From Myxococcota bacterium (GTDB lineage: Bacteria > Myxococcota_A > Polyangia > JAAYKL01), in the NCBI GenBank assembly GCA_030065855.1, contig JASJCT010000088.1, positions 1-32,211 of the forward strand: a stretch of 32,211 bases of DNA, written 5' to 3'. The position numbers and the translations under genes were made by a program. The notes beneath the pieces are model-generated. The model was given only the letters and a program-made list of their open reading frames with translations, ran no database searches and was not told where the DNA came from. Below, in pieces: positions 1 through 6,502 of the stretch. The first letter of the stretch is position 1. The number at the start of each line of letters is the position of its first letter.

Positions 1-2
1 CC

Positions 3-224
3 CAATGGCATTCGGTTAAGAGCAAATATCGCGATTTTTGCTATTTTTATCTCCCCCTTAAAAAAGGGGGTTAGGGGGATTTTGACACGTCCAATCGAAT
101 TTTACCTTTGAAAACAGTCGCTTGGACAATTGGAAATCCCCCTGCCCCCTTTTTCAAGGGGGATTCCCTTCTGGCGATCCTACGCTATAAAAACACCCCC
201 TAAATCCTTAACCGAATGCCATTG
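3..224. repeat. 222-bp element bounded by 18-bp inverted repeats
   Basis: The sequence CAATGGCATTCGGTTAAG at 3-20 recurs as its exact reverse complement at 207-224. The enclosed 186 bp has no convincing gene and contains the palindromic pair annotated at 51-170. Short perfect terminal inverted repeats around non-coding DNA suggest a MITE-like element, or a long palindrome into which a second repeat has inserted. Only two bases lie to its left in this window, so a target-site duplication cannot be judged and the true boundary may lie outside. Confidence 0.55.
51..170. repeat. C/G-rich palindromic element, intergenic copy (pair of inverted arms)
   Basis: The left arm (about 51-84) reads C5-T2A6-G5 followed by TTAGGGGGATTTTG. 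The right arm (about 134-170) is its inverted counterpart, GAAATCCCCCTGCCCCC then TTTTTCAAGGGGG. About 50 bp separate them. Each arm is itself a small palindrome, so the element can fold as two hairpins or one long one. Related copies occur at 6215-6250, 14909-15013 and 17794-17888, all inside genes. Confidence 0.8.
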
Positions 225-363
225 TCCCTGGCCCTCCCCCGGTGGACACTTGGACGTGGCATTCATTCTGAGCCCCCTCCCTGGCCCTCCCCCGGTGGAC
301 ACTTGGACGTGGCATTCATTCTGAGCCCCCTCCCTGGCCCTCCCCCGGTGGACACTTGGACGT
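225..363. repeat. 53-bp direct tandem repeat, about 2.6 copies
   Basis: A 53-bp unit starting TCCCTGGCCCTCCCCCGGTG begins at 225, 278 and 331. The first two copies look identical and the third stops at about 363. There are no unique spacers between units. The array lies just downstream of the minus-strand bioF-like gene, which ends at 388. Confidence 0.9.
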
Positions 364-373
364 TGGGGGAGGG
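338..373 (-). terminator. possible stem-loop downstream of the bioF-like gene
   Basis: CCCTCCCCC at 338-346 pairs perfectly with GGGGGAGGG at 365-373 (9 bp, 18-nt loop). On the minus strand the hairpin begins 15 nt after the stop codon at 388. It lacks a clear U-tract, so intrinsic termination is only possible. It uses the last tandem-repeat copy as one arm. Confidence 0.3.
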
Positions 374-387
374 GAAGTAAATCTTTG

Positions 388-1548
388 TTACAGCACTTCA
401 GTCAGGGCATTCACTAGCTGGTCGATATGGGGTTGGGTGTGGGCTGCTGTGATCGAGACCCTGAGGCGGGAGGTATGCTCCGGCACTGTGGGTGGTCGCA
501 TGCCCTGGACAAACACCCCCCTTTGCCATAGGGCTTCTGATGCTCGGATCACTGCTTTTGCATCGCCCACCATTACTGGTTGGATCGGGGTTTGGGACGC
601 CAACACAGGCAAGTTGTTTTTCTCTGCTATGTCTCGGAAGGTGCGGATGTTGCGACCCAGGGCTTGCCTGCGGTCATCAGCCCGCCTTGCAATGTCGAGT
701 CCTGCAGCAGATGCGGTCACTAGAGCGGCTGGCATCGCCGTGGTGTAGAGCAGGCTTCTCGCCTGCGATCGGATCAACCCGGCAGCTGCTTGGCTTGTCG
801 CGACAAACGCGCCCGCTGTACCGATGGCCTTACCAAAGGTGCCCACCAGCACAGCCACCTGGTCCGACACCCCCGCATTAGCTGCCAATCCCCGCCCCTC
901 TGGACCGAGAATGCCCAGGGCGTGGGCCTCGTCCACGTAGAGCAGGGCGCCGTGGGCAGCAGCGGTCTTTGCTATCCCCTTGAGGGGGGCTTTGTCCCCG
1001 TCCATGCTGAACACGGCGTCGGTGACGACGAGCTTTAATCCTTCGGTTTTATTAGCTTTTAGTAGGTCGTTCAGGTGATCTACATCGCTATGGCGATAGA
1101 CGTGGACATCGGCTTTGGACAACCGGGCGCCATCCACCACGCTCGCGTGGACCAGGGCATCTGAAAAGATGGCATCCCCGGCCTGGGTAAGGGCAAACAG
1201 GGCACCCACATTGGCTTGATACCCAGATGGAAACACCACGGCCGCATCAGTGCCCATGTAGGCAGCCAGGGTCTGCTCGAGTTGGTGGTGGGCCCGGGTA
1301 TTGCCCGAGACGAGCCGCGAAGAACCCGTGCCCGCACCCCAGTCCTTGACCGCGCGGATCATGGCCTGCGCAATGCGCGGATCACCGGCCAGGCCCAGGT
1401 AGTCGTTCGAGCAAAAATTGAGCTTTACCCCCCCCCCCTGATCAGTGCGGATGACCGGGCCGACCGGACCCTCGACGATGCGCATGTGCCGATCCAGATG
1501 GCGCGCGGTCAGCGCCTCAAGTCTTTTTCGCCAATGTGCTGTGGTCAT
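388..1548 (-). CDS. bioF: 8-amino-7-oxononanoate synthase (alpha-oxoamine synthase family)
   Basis: This 386-residue PLP enzyme is predicted to condense pimeloyl-ACP/CoA with L-alanine to form 8-amino-7-oxononanoate, the first ring-forming precursor of biotin, in the cytoplasm. Family marks are visible: NFCSNDYLGLA (44-54), GSGYQ-like PSGYQANVGA (107-116), TDAVFSMDGD (176-185), VDEAHALG with Asp206 and His209 positioned for PLP, and the Schiff-base lysine in GTFGKAIGTAGAF at Lys240. Length matches BioF. No bioA, bioD or bioB lies nearby, so a related oxoamine synthase (Kbl-like or secondary-metabolite) is possible, but the motifs fit BioF best. The ATG at 1548 lacks an obvious Shine-Dalgarno sequence. 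An 11-G homopolymer crosses codons 37-41. Confidence 0.87.
   Translation of the reverse strand: MTTAHWRKRLEALTARHLDRHMRIVEGPVGPVIRTDQGGGVKLNFCSNDYLGLAGDPRIAQAMIRAVKDWGAGTGSSRLVSGNTRAHHQLEQTLAAYMGTDAAVVFPSGYQANVGALFALTQAGDAIFSDALVHASVVDGARLSKADVHVYRHSDVDHLNDLLKANKTEGLKLVVTDAVFSMDGDKAPLKGIAKTAAAHGALLYVDEAHALGILGPEGRGLAANAGVSDQVAVLVGTFGKAIGTAGAFVATSQAAAGLIRSQARSLLYTTAMPAALVTASAAGLDIARRADDRRQALGRNIRTFRDIAEKNNLPVLASQTPIQPVMVGDAKAVIRASEALWQRGVFVQGMRPPTVPEHTSRLRVSITAAHTQPHIDQLVNALTEVL
1428..1438. repeat. 11-bp poly-G/C homopolymer inside bioF
   Basis: Eleven consecutive C on the plus strand read as CAG-GGG-GGG-GGG-GTA on the coding strand, giving Gln-Gly-Gly-Gly-Val near residues 37-41. Tracts of this length are prone to slipped-strand mispairing. 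A one-base change would frameshift the enzyme close to its N-terminus. Confidence 0.9.
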
Positions 1549-1616
1549 ACTAGGGATCTAATGAATAACCTAACGCGTCTCAGTGGGACCACCCGGGTCC
1601 GGTCTCTTTGTAGGGT

Positions 1617-2822
1617 CTATTCTGTCACGTGGTACATATTGCCGTCAATCACATCTGAAATCCAATCGACGAGCCGCACGCCGTTTACCTCTTTGCGGTA
1701 CATATCGCCGCTAATCAGTTTTGTATGCGCTGTCCCTGAGTAATAATACACACCGCCAAAGTCAATTTGCTGCATGTAGGACAGGAAATCTTCTAAGCCA
1801 GCTAAGTATTTCTCTCCATCGTAAGACGGGAACATGCCCGGGTCGCAGTCATTGTTGCCAAAGGCCCAAAACTGCCGCATGACAGCATCCTCGTGAGCGC
1901 TCATCAGCCCAAACGATCCGTTTTCAGTCATATTTGCCGCGTAGGCCAAGAGCGCATGGATGCCGCCTTCCTCAAAGCAGGCCGTGCAATCCAGGGGAAT
2001 ATTTTCATTCATGCCCCACAGGTCGCGCACCAGCTCTTGCAAGCATGCGGGGAAATAGGGATCCCGCATGGGTGGGCCGGAATCGTCGATATTAATGATT
2101 TGGACATCGTCTCCAAAAGCCGAGAAAACGGAAACAGTGTTGAAGGCCGCGCCAAAACCACCGGCGCTGATGCCCGTGATCACGACTTTTTTAACATTTG
2201 GAAATGTCGGAACAATCCGATTTAAAAACAGCTTGAAATTATCGGCGCCTACATATTGCTGAACACCCACGCCAGGAAGATCCACGTTTTCTGCGGAGCC
2301 GGTGTGCACATCACCCGTGCAATAGGGCACGTAGATGCCGTTGAACCCGGCAAAGGGATTTTCTGGATTGTCCAGGTCATACATCCCGTATGGGCTGGGT
2401 GGTTTTCGGGCTAAGCTGGGAATGCTGGCAAGGGATGTCATGCAAGTGGTTAAATTGAAACATGCGCCCCCTCCTTCGAGATAAATGAATAGGGTTTCGT
2501 CCGAAGTCTCGCTATACCGCACAGAAAGCCCAGCAGGTGATCCGCCCCGACATTTTGATCCCTCAATCTCCACCCAAATCCACTCCCCGGGTTCTCCATC
2601 AGGAAGAGGCTCACCTTCCTCTGTGTCGGTATCACTGTCGGTGTCCGTGTCCGTGTCCGTGTCGGCGTCGGTGTCCGTGTCAGTGTCCGTATCGGCGTCG
2701 GTGTCCGTGTCTGTCCCTGTGTCAGTGTCGATGTTGGTACTACTGTCTGAATCGCCTTCGTCGCAACCCCAAAAGCCCCATCCCAAGGTCAAGACCATCG
2801 CAACAAACATCCATTTCGCCAT
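1617..2822 (-). CDS. pectinacetylesterase/Notum-family lipoprotein with Asp-Thr stalk
   Basis: The 401-residue protein starts with a lipoprotein signal (hydrophobic residues 4-18, Cys20 as likely lipidated residue). An Asp/Thr/Ser stalk (about 24-67) leads into an alpha/beta-hydrolase domain of the pectinacetylesterase family (PF03283). Visible family features are LEGGGACFNLTTC (115-127), the nucleophile elbow ITGISAGGFGAAFN with Ser219, paired cysteines, and a late His in SGTAHTKL (His366) that can complete the triad. Members remove acetyl or acyl groups from polysaccharides or proteins; the substrate here is unknown. It probably sits on the outer membrane. A strong SD (AAGGAGG) lies about 5 nt before the ATG at 2822. 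The bioF-like gene follows on the same strand after 68 nt. Confidence 0.8.
   Translation of the reverse strand: MAKWMFVAMVLTLGWGFWGCDEGDSDSSTNIDTDTGTDTDTDADTDTDTDTDADTDTDTDTDSDTDTEEGEPLPDGEPGEWIWVEIEGSKCRGGSPAGLSVRYSETSDETLFIYLEGGGACFNLTTCMTSLASIPSLARKPPSPYGMYDLDNPENPFAGFNGIYVPYCTGDVHTGSAENVDLPGVGVQQYVGADNFKLFLNRIVPTFPNVKKVVITGISAGGFGAAFNTVSVFSAFGDDVQIINIDDSGPPMRDPYFPACLQELVRDLWGMNENIPLDCTACFEEGGIHALLAYAANMTENGSFGLMSAHEDAVMRQFWAFGNNDCDPGMFPSYDGEKYLAGLEDFLSYMQQIDFGGVYYYSGTAHTKLISGDMYRKEVNGVRLVDWISDVIDGNMYHVTE
2622..2753. repeat. hexanucleotide-like repeat encoding an Asp-Thr stalk
   Basis: On the coding (minus) strand this is a run of GAYACN units giving alternating Asp and Thr/Ser/Ala from about residue 24 to 67. 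Third positions vary, but GTGTCC/GTGTCG units on the plus strand recur almost exactly. Comparable tracts are at 10040-10213, 13621-13815 and 10928-10987. Confidence 0.85.
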
Positions 2823-2972
2823 TTTGTCCTCCTTGTGAATCTCACAAGAGTCATTGCCTGTTCTGAGATGTTTGTTACTTTTCGAGCAAGAAAATTGTCG
2901 AATTTATAGAAATAAGTGCTTTGTGTTAATTATTTATTACTAATGTTATAAAGTGAAGGGAAAGAACAGTAG

Positions 2973-3017
2973 GGTGGGGCTTTATGCCCCGCCGTCGGCA
3001 CGGGATAAACCCGTGCC
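2973..3017. repeat. twin-hairpin repeat
   Basis: Two stem-loops stand side by side. The first is GGTGGGGC (2973-2980) with GCCCCGCC (2986-2993), one G-T wobble, loop TTTAT. The second is GGCACGGG (2997-3004) with CCCGTGCC (3010-3017), loop ATAAA. Both have 8-bp stems and 5-nt loops. They lie between the Fic-like gene stop (3073) and the next minus-strand gene. They could protect or end the fic transcript, though there is no U-tract. The paired architecture looks like a dispersed REP-type repeat. Confidence 0.7.
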
Positions 3018-3072
3018 CGATAACCCAATCTTATAAATGTGTCGGAGTACTAGCGGTAGGAAACTTCCAGCT

Positions 3073-3843
3073 CTAGCAGGCCAGTCTTGCGCGCCTTAGG
3101 AATTTTTCCGCGGCCTCCAGAGCGGAAAGCTCTGACTCTGCCACGAGCTCTACAAAGTCTTCTGGAGACTGCCGGATGCTCTCGTAATAGCGCTGCCGCT
3201 CTGTGGCGTGGATAATCGCCGGCAAATAGCCCTGGCGAATCAAGATGAGGTTGGTCATCGTGCGACCGATCTTGCCCGAGGTCTCGATGAACGGAAAGAT
3301 GCGCATGAATCTATAATGAAATTTGGCAGCCCATCGAATCGGGTGAACCACCATCGCTTCCTCTGGGTCGTTGAGCCAGGAAACCAGCTTGCGCATGCTG
3401 GTCCCGATCTTGCTCGGATGGCAGATTTCGTGGAAATAGGATCGGTGCAGGGGTATCTCCTTGCGATACCGACCACTCTTCGCATTTTCCGCGTCAGACG
3501 CGAACAGGCTGTGAAACTCCCGAAACAAATCAACTGAAAAGGCAAACACTTCCTTGGCCGCAACCTCGCGCGCATAATCAATGGCCCGTTTATGGGATCT
3601 CAGGGCCATGGTAAGGGGTAGCCCTGTGGCGTCGGTTACGGAGCGGGTGTCAAAGGCAACATCGAGCTCTTCGGCCAGTATCACCTGACCATCAAGGGCC
3701 CAGTCGTGATAAATGGCCGACAAATCCAGTTGTCGCCACAATTCAGTGATTTGAGATTTGGAGGCATTTGTCATTAAGGTCCGAACGTGCTCGGCCTTGC
3801 TGTCGAGGCTGTCCAAATCTATTGTTGATGAACTCGCATACAT
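3073..3843 (-). CDS. Fic/DOC-fold protein with degenerate catalytic motif
   Basis: About 256 residues from the ATG at 3843; a GTG at 3849 in the same frame would add two. Active Fic proteins transfer AMP or another nucleotide-derived group using HPFx(D/E)GNGRxxR. Here the aligned stretch is FPFIETSGKIGR (about 183-194): the catalytic His is Phe, Gly-Asn is Thr-Ser and the first Arg is Lys. Pro-Phe, the acidic residue, the central Gly and the last Gly-Arg remain. The flap-like SGRYRKEIPLHRS (about 123-135) and an N-terminal segment YHDWALDG (about 45-52), placed where class II Fic proteins carry an inhibitory helix, support the fold. It may be a pseudo-enzyme or use different chemistry. It is divergent from mrfA, and AT-rich DNA separates them. 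Confidence 0.68.
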   Translation of the reverse strand: MYASSSTIDLDSLDSKAEHVRTLMTNASKSQITELWRQLDLSAIYHDWALDGQVILAEELDVAFDTRSVTDATGLPLTMALRSHKRAIDYAREVAAKEVFAFSVDLFREFHSLFASDAENAKSGRYRKEIPLHRSYFHEICHPSKIGTSMRKLVSWLNDPEEAMVVHPIRWAAKFHYRFMRIFPFIETSGKIGRTMTNLILIRQGYLPAIIHATERQRYYESIRQSPEDFVELVAESELSALEAAEKFLRRARLAC

Positions 3844-4132
3844 CGTCACACCAAAAATTCAGAATACGGGATGATTGAATCCACATATTCTATTATTGAG
3901 CAGAGGATAAATCAATATCTAAAATAAAGATATAGTCTTTTATTTATTCACATCCTTTCCACAGCTTCTATTCACATAACCCATCATCCGCCAAAATCAT
4001 CACCCCGTTGGGGTATTTCACTTATTAAAGTACACCGCGATCAGACGTTTTATTCCCATTTTGCTATCCAGGCTGGCTTTGCTATACAGACTGGCAAGTG
4101 AGACGATGCGTTGGTAAATTAGAATACTGATC
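3844..4132. promoter_or_regulatory. AT-rich divergent intergenic region (fic-like / mrfA)
   Basis: This gap is markedly AT-richer than the flanking genes and must hold promoters for both directions. A possible sigma70-type site for mrfA is TTGCTA (4061-4066), 16 bp, TATACA (4083-4088), about 45 nt before the start codon. The match is partial. No gene was recognised here. Confidence 0.3.
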
Positions 4133-6502
4133 ATGTGTTCACATAAAAGGATAGGCCGGCTAGCGCCAAAAGCCATCGCGAAAAAGTGGGCCACATCGGA
4201 AACCACGGGTGATATCGCGGTCAATACAACCTCGGCGGCACGCCCTGCCACCTGGGCCCCTTATCCAGACTGGCTCGACCCGGCCATTGTCGCGTCCCTG
4301 GGACGCTCCGGGGTGTCGGAGCCCTATTCACATCAGGTAGCTGCCTGGCATAACATCACTTCAGGGCAACATACGGTCATTGCCACCCCCACTGCATCGG
4401 GTAAAACCCTGTGTTACAACGTGCCAGTACTCCATCGCCAGCTGCAGGATCCCACGTCCTGCGCCCTCTACCTTTTTCCGACAAAGGCCCTGGCTCGGGA
4501 TCAGGAGGCGGGCATTCGATCGCTTTTTGACAGGATAGGCGCCCGTGCCCAGGTCCAAACCTATGACGGCGATACCCCTGCGGCTGATCGGGCCCGCGCT
4601 CGTAACGCCAGCAACATCATTATTACAAATCCAGATATGATGCATATGGGTATTTTACCCCATCACACCCAATGGGCGTCTTTTTTCTCAAATCTTTCAT
4701 ATGTCGTTATTGATGAGCTGCACACCTACCGGGGGGTGTTTGGTTCCCATGTGGCAAATGTGTTCCGGCGCCTCCAGCGCCTCGCAGCCCATTACGGATC
4801 CTCACCGGTGTTTGTGGCGTGCTCGGCGACCATCCAAAATCCTGTTGAACTGGCCCGCAAGGTAACGGGCAAATCCTTTGTGGCCATCGAAGAAAGCGGC
4901 GCGCCCCTGGGTGCCCGCACATTGGCTATCTGCAACCCAGAGATGGTCGATGTGGCGCGTGGCATTCGCCGGTCCACCCCAGAGCAAGCCGCGCGCTTGA
5001 CCGCGGACTTGATCGCAGCCCAACTGTCGACGATTGTTTTTTGCCGGTCCAGGCGGGCCGTCGAAGTAATCTTGCGGTACGTCCGGGATCGACTGACGCG
5101 AAATGGCGGGGATCCGACCCGGGTGCGGGGGTATCGCGGTGGGTACCTGCCTGAGATTCGCCGAGACATCGAAACCCTGCTCAAAAAAGGTGCCCTGGAC
5201 GCGGTCGTGGCCACCAATGCCCTTGAGCTCGGCATTGACATCGGATCATTGGACGCGGTGGTCATGGCTGGATATCCAGGCACCATTGCTGGATTTCATC
5301 AGCGGGCCGGACGGGCCGGACGCCGACACGGTCCCAGCCTCGCTGTGCTGGTGACGTCTGCCAATCCCATCGACCAGTTTCTCGCTCAGCAGCCGGCATA
5401 CTTGCTCCAGGCCACGCCAGAGTGCGCCCTTTTGGAGCCCAACAACGTGGAGATCCTGCTCTCACACCTGAGGTGTGCCGCATTTGAACTGCCGTTTGAC
5501 GCAGACGAGGGGTTTGGGGATCTGTCAACTGACGACACCTGGGCAGCCCTCGACTGCCTGGTGGCAGACGGAGACCTGACCGTATCAGGGCAGCGGGCCT
5601 ACTATATCAAGGCGTCCTATCCGGCTGCAGACATTTCCCTGCGGAGCATTGCGGCCCAGCGCGTGGTCGTCATCGATCGGGAGGGGGGCGACGTGATCGC
5701 TGAGATCGATGCCCATTTGGCCAGATCAGAGCTTCACGACGGGGCGATTTACCTAGCAGACGGAGAAACCTATTTCGTGCACCACCTGGATCTCGAAAAA
5801 AACCAGGCCCAGGTCTCGCGTATTGATGGGGCGTATTACACGGTCCCCCATCGCACCACCGTGGTTGACATATCCAGTACCCCAGCAACCCGGCCCCTTG
5901 GCAATGGGGTCGTGGCGTTCAGCGACCTGACCGTTATGCAGACCATCGCCGGGTTTAAGAAGATCCGTTTCCACACCCACGAGAATTTAGGCTACGGCCC
6001 CCTGGATCTGCCGCCCATGACCCTGGAAACAGAAGGCGCATGGCTGACCCCGTCAGATGCGCTTTACAACCTTCTCAACAGCCAGTACGACCCCGGTGCA
6101 CTCGCGCGCGGCTTTGCCGGGTTTGCCCATGCACTGCATCAGGTCGCGTGTCTACACCTCATGTGCGACCCCGGGGATGTGTCCCACGCGGTTCAGAAGG
6201 ATCCATCCAAAAGCGCCCCCTTTGAAAAAGGGAATGGGGGGGATTTTGACAGGACTTCTGTAGCACCCACAATGTCGGTTTTCCTGTACGATGCCTATGC
6301 TGGGGGCGTTGGATTGTCAGAACGGGCATTTGATCAGATGGCTGAAATCGTGAGCGACACAGAAAAGCTCATTAGGGGATGTGCCTGCGAAGTGGGGTGT
6401 CCGTCCTGCATCGGTCCGGTCGAGGCGCACGACAGTGGGATCAAGGCTGCGGCTGCTGCGCTTGCGCGCGGATGTGTCGGCCTGGCACCAGTGGCGCAAT
6501 GA
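4133..6502 (+). CDS. mrfA: MrfA/YprA-type DEAH-box helicase with Cys4 C-terminal domain
   Basis: A 789-residue superfamily 2 helicase predicted to unwind or translocate on DNA using ATP. Motifs in order: Q-like YSHQ (65-68), Walker A ATPTASGKT with Lys91, DELH (194-197), SAT (231-233), IVFCRSRRAVE (301-311), ATNALELGIDIG (360-371) and QRAGRAGRR (390-398). The C-terminus has the DUF1998/MZB-type domain with FLYDAYAGGVGL and four cysteines CACx3CxxC (Cys750, 752, 756, 759), expected to bind metal. B. subtilis MrfA has this architecture and works with MrfB in mitomycin C damage repair; the next gene is the MrfB homologue. Residues about 689-705 (KSAPFEKGNGGDF) come from a palindromic repeat read in frame just before the conserved FLYDAYAGG strand. 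No clear SD; the first 40 residues are not typical and the start is uncertain. Confidence 0.9.
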   Translation: MCSHKRIGRLAPKAIAKKWATSETTGDIAVNTTSAARPATWAPYPDWLDPAIVASLGRSGVSEPYSHQVAAWHNITSGQHTVIATPTASGKTLCYNVPVLHRQLQDPTSCALYLFPTKALARDQEAGIRSLFDRIGARAQVQTYDGDTPAADRARARNASNIIITNPDMMHMGILPHHTQWASFFSNLSYVVIDELHTYRGVFGSHVANVFRRLQRLAAHYGSSPVFVACSATIQNPVELARKVTGKSFVAIEESGAPLGARTLAICNPEMVDVARGIRRSTPEQAARLTADLIAAQLSTIVFCRSRRAVEVILRYVRDRLTRNGGDPTRVRGYRGGYLPEIRRDIETLLKKGALDAVVATNALELGIDIGSLDAVVMAGYPGTIAGFHQRAGRAGRRHGPSLAVLVTSANPIDQFLAQQPAYLLQATPECALLEPNNVEILLSHLRCAAFELPFDADEGFGDLSTDDTWAALDCLVADGDLTVSGQRAYYIKASYPAADISLRSIAAQRVVVIDREGGDVIAEIDAHLARSELHDGAIYLADGETYFVHHLDLEKNQAQVSRIDGAYYTVPHRTTVVDISSTPATRPLGNGVVAFSDLTVMQTIAGFKKIRFHTHENLGYGPLDLPPMTLETEGAWLTPSDALYNLLNSQYDPGALARGFAGFAHALHQVACLHLMCDPGDVSHAVQKDPSKSAPFEKGNGGDFDRTSVAPTMSVFLYDAYAGGVGLSERAFDQMAEIVSDTEKLIRGCACEVGCPSCIGPVEAHDSGIKAAAAALARGCVGLAPVAQ
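6215..6250 (+). repeat. palindromic element, single arm inside mrfA
   Basis: GCCCCCTTTGAAAAAGGGAATGGGGGGGATTTTGAC matches one arm of the elements at 51-170, 14909-15013 and 17794-17888. It is in frame and adds a Pro-Phe-Glu-Lys-Gly...Gly-Asp-Phe peptide. It falls in a stretch that is normally a variable loop before a conserved beta-strand of the C-terminal domain, so the helicase may tolerate it. Confidence 0.8.

Noticed and set aside
225..363. 53-bp repeats as a CRISPR array
   Set aside because: The units are directly adjacent with no unique spacers, and no cas gene is nearby.
338..373. A firm terminator for bioF
   Set aside because: The stem is good but there is no U-tract, so only a low-confidence call is kept.
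1586..1600. GGACC-ACCCG-GGTCC hairpin between the esterase lipoprotein and bioF as a terminator
   Set aside because: Five-base stem without a T-rich tail on either strand; likely chance in GC-rich DNA.
2485..2866. Plus-strand Ser-Val repeat frames (also at 10065-10349 and 13523-14308)
   Set aside because: Antisense shadows of the Asp-Ser/Thr stalk repeats of real minus-strand lipoprotein genes.
4018..4251. Minus-strand 77-residue frame overlapping the mrfA start
   Set aside because: It overlaps a strong gene start and promoter region and shows no domain or binding site.
6379..6498. 40-residue N-terminal extension of mrfB
   Set aside because: It lies wholly inside mrfA in another frame and is Cys/Arg-rich; the ATGA overlap start at 6499 is far better.
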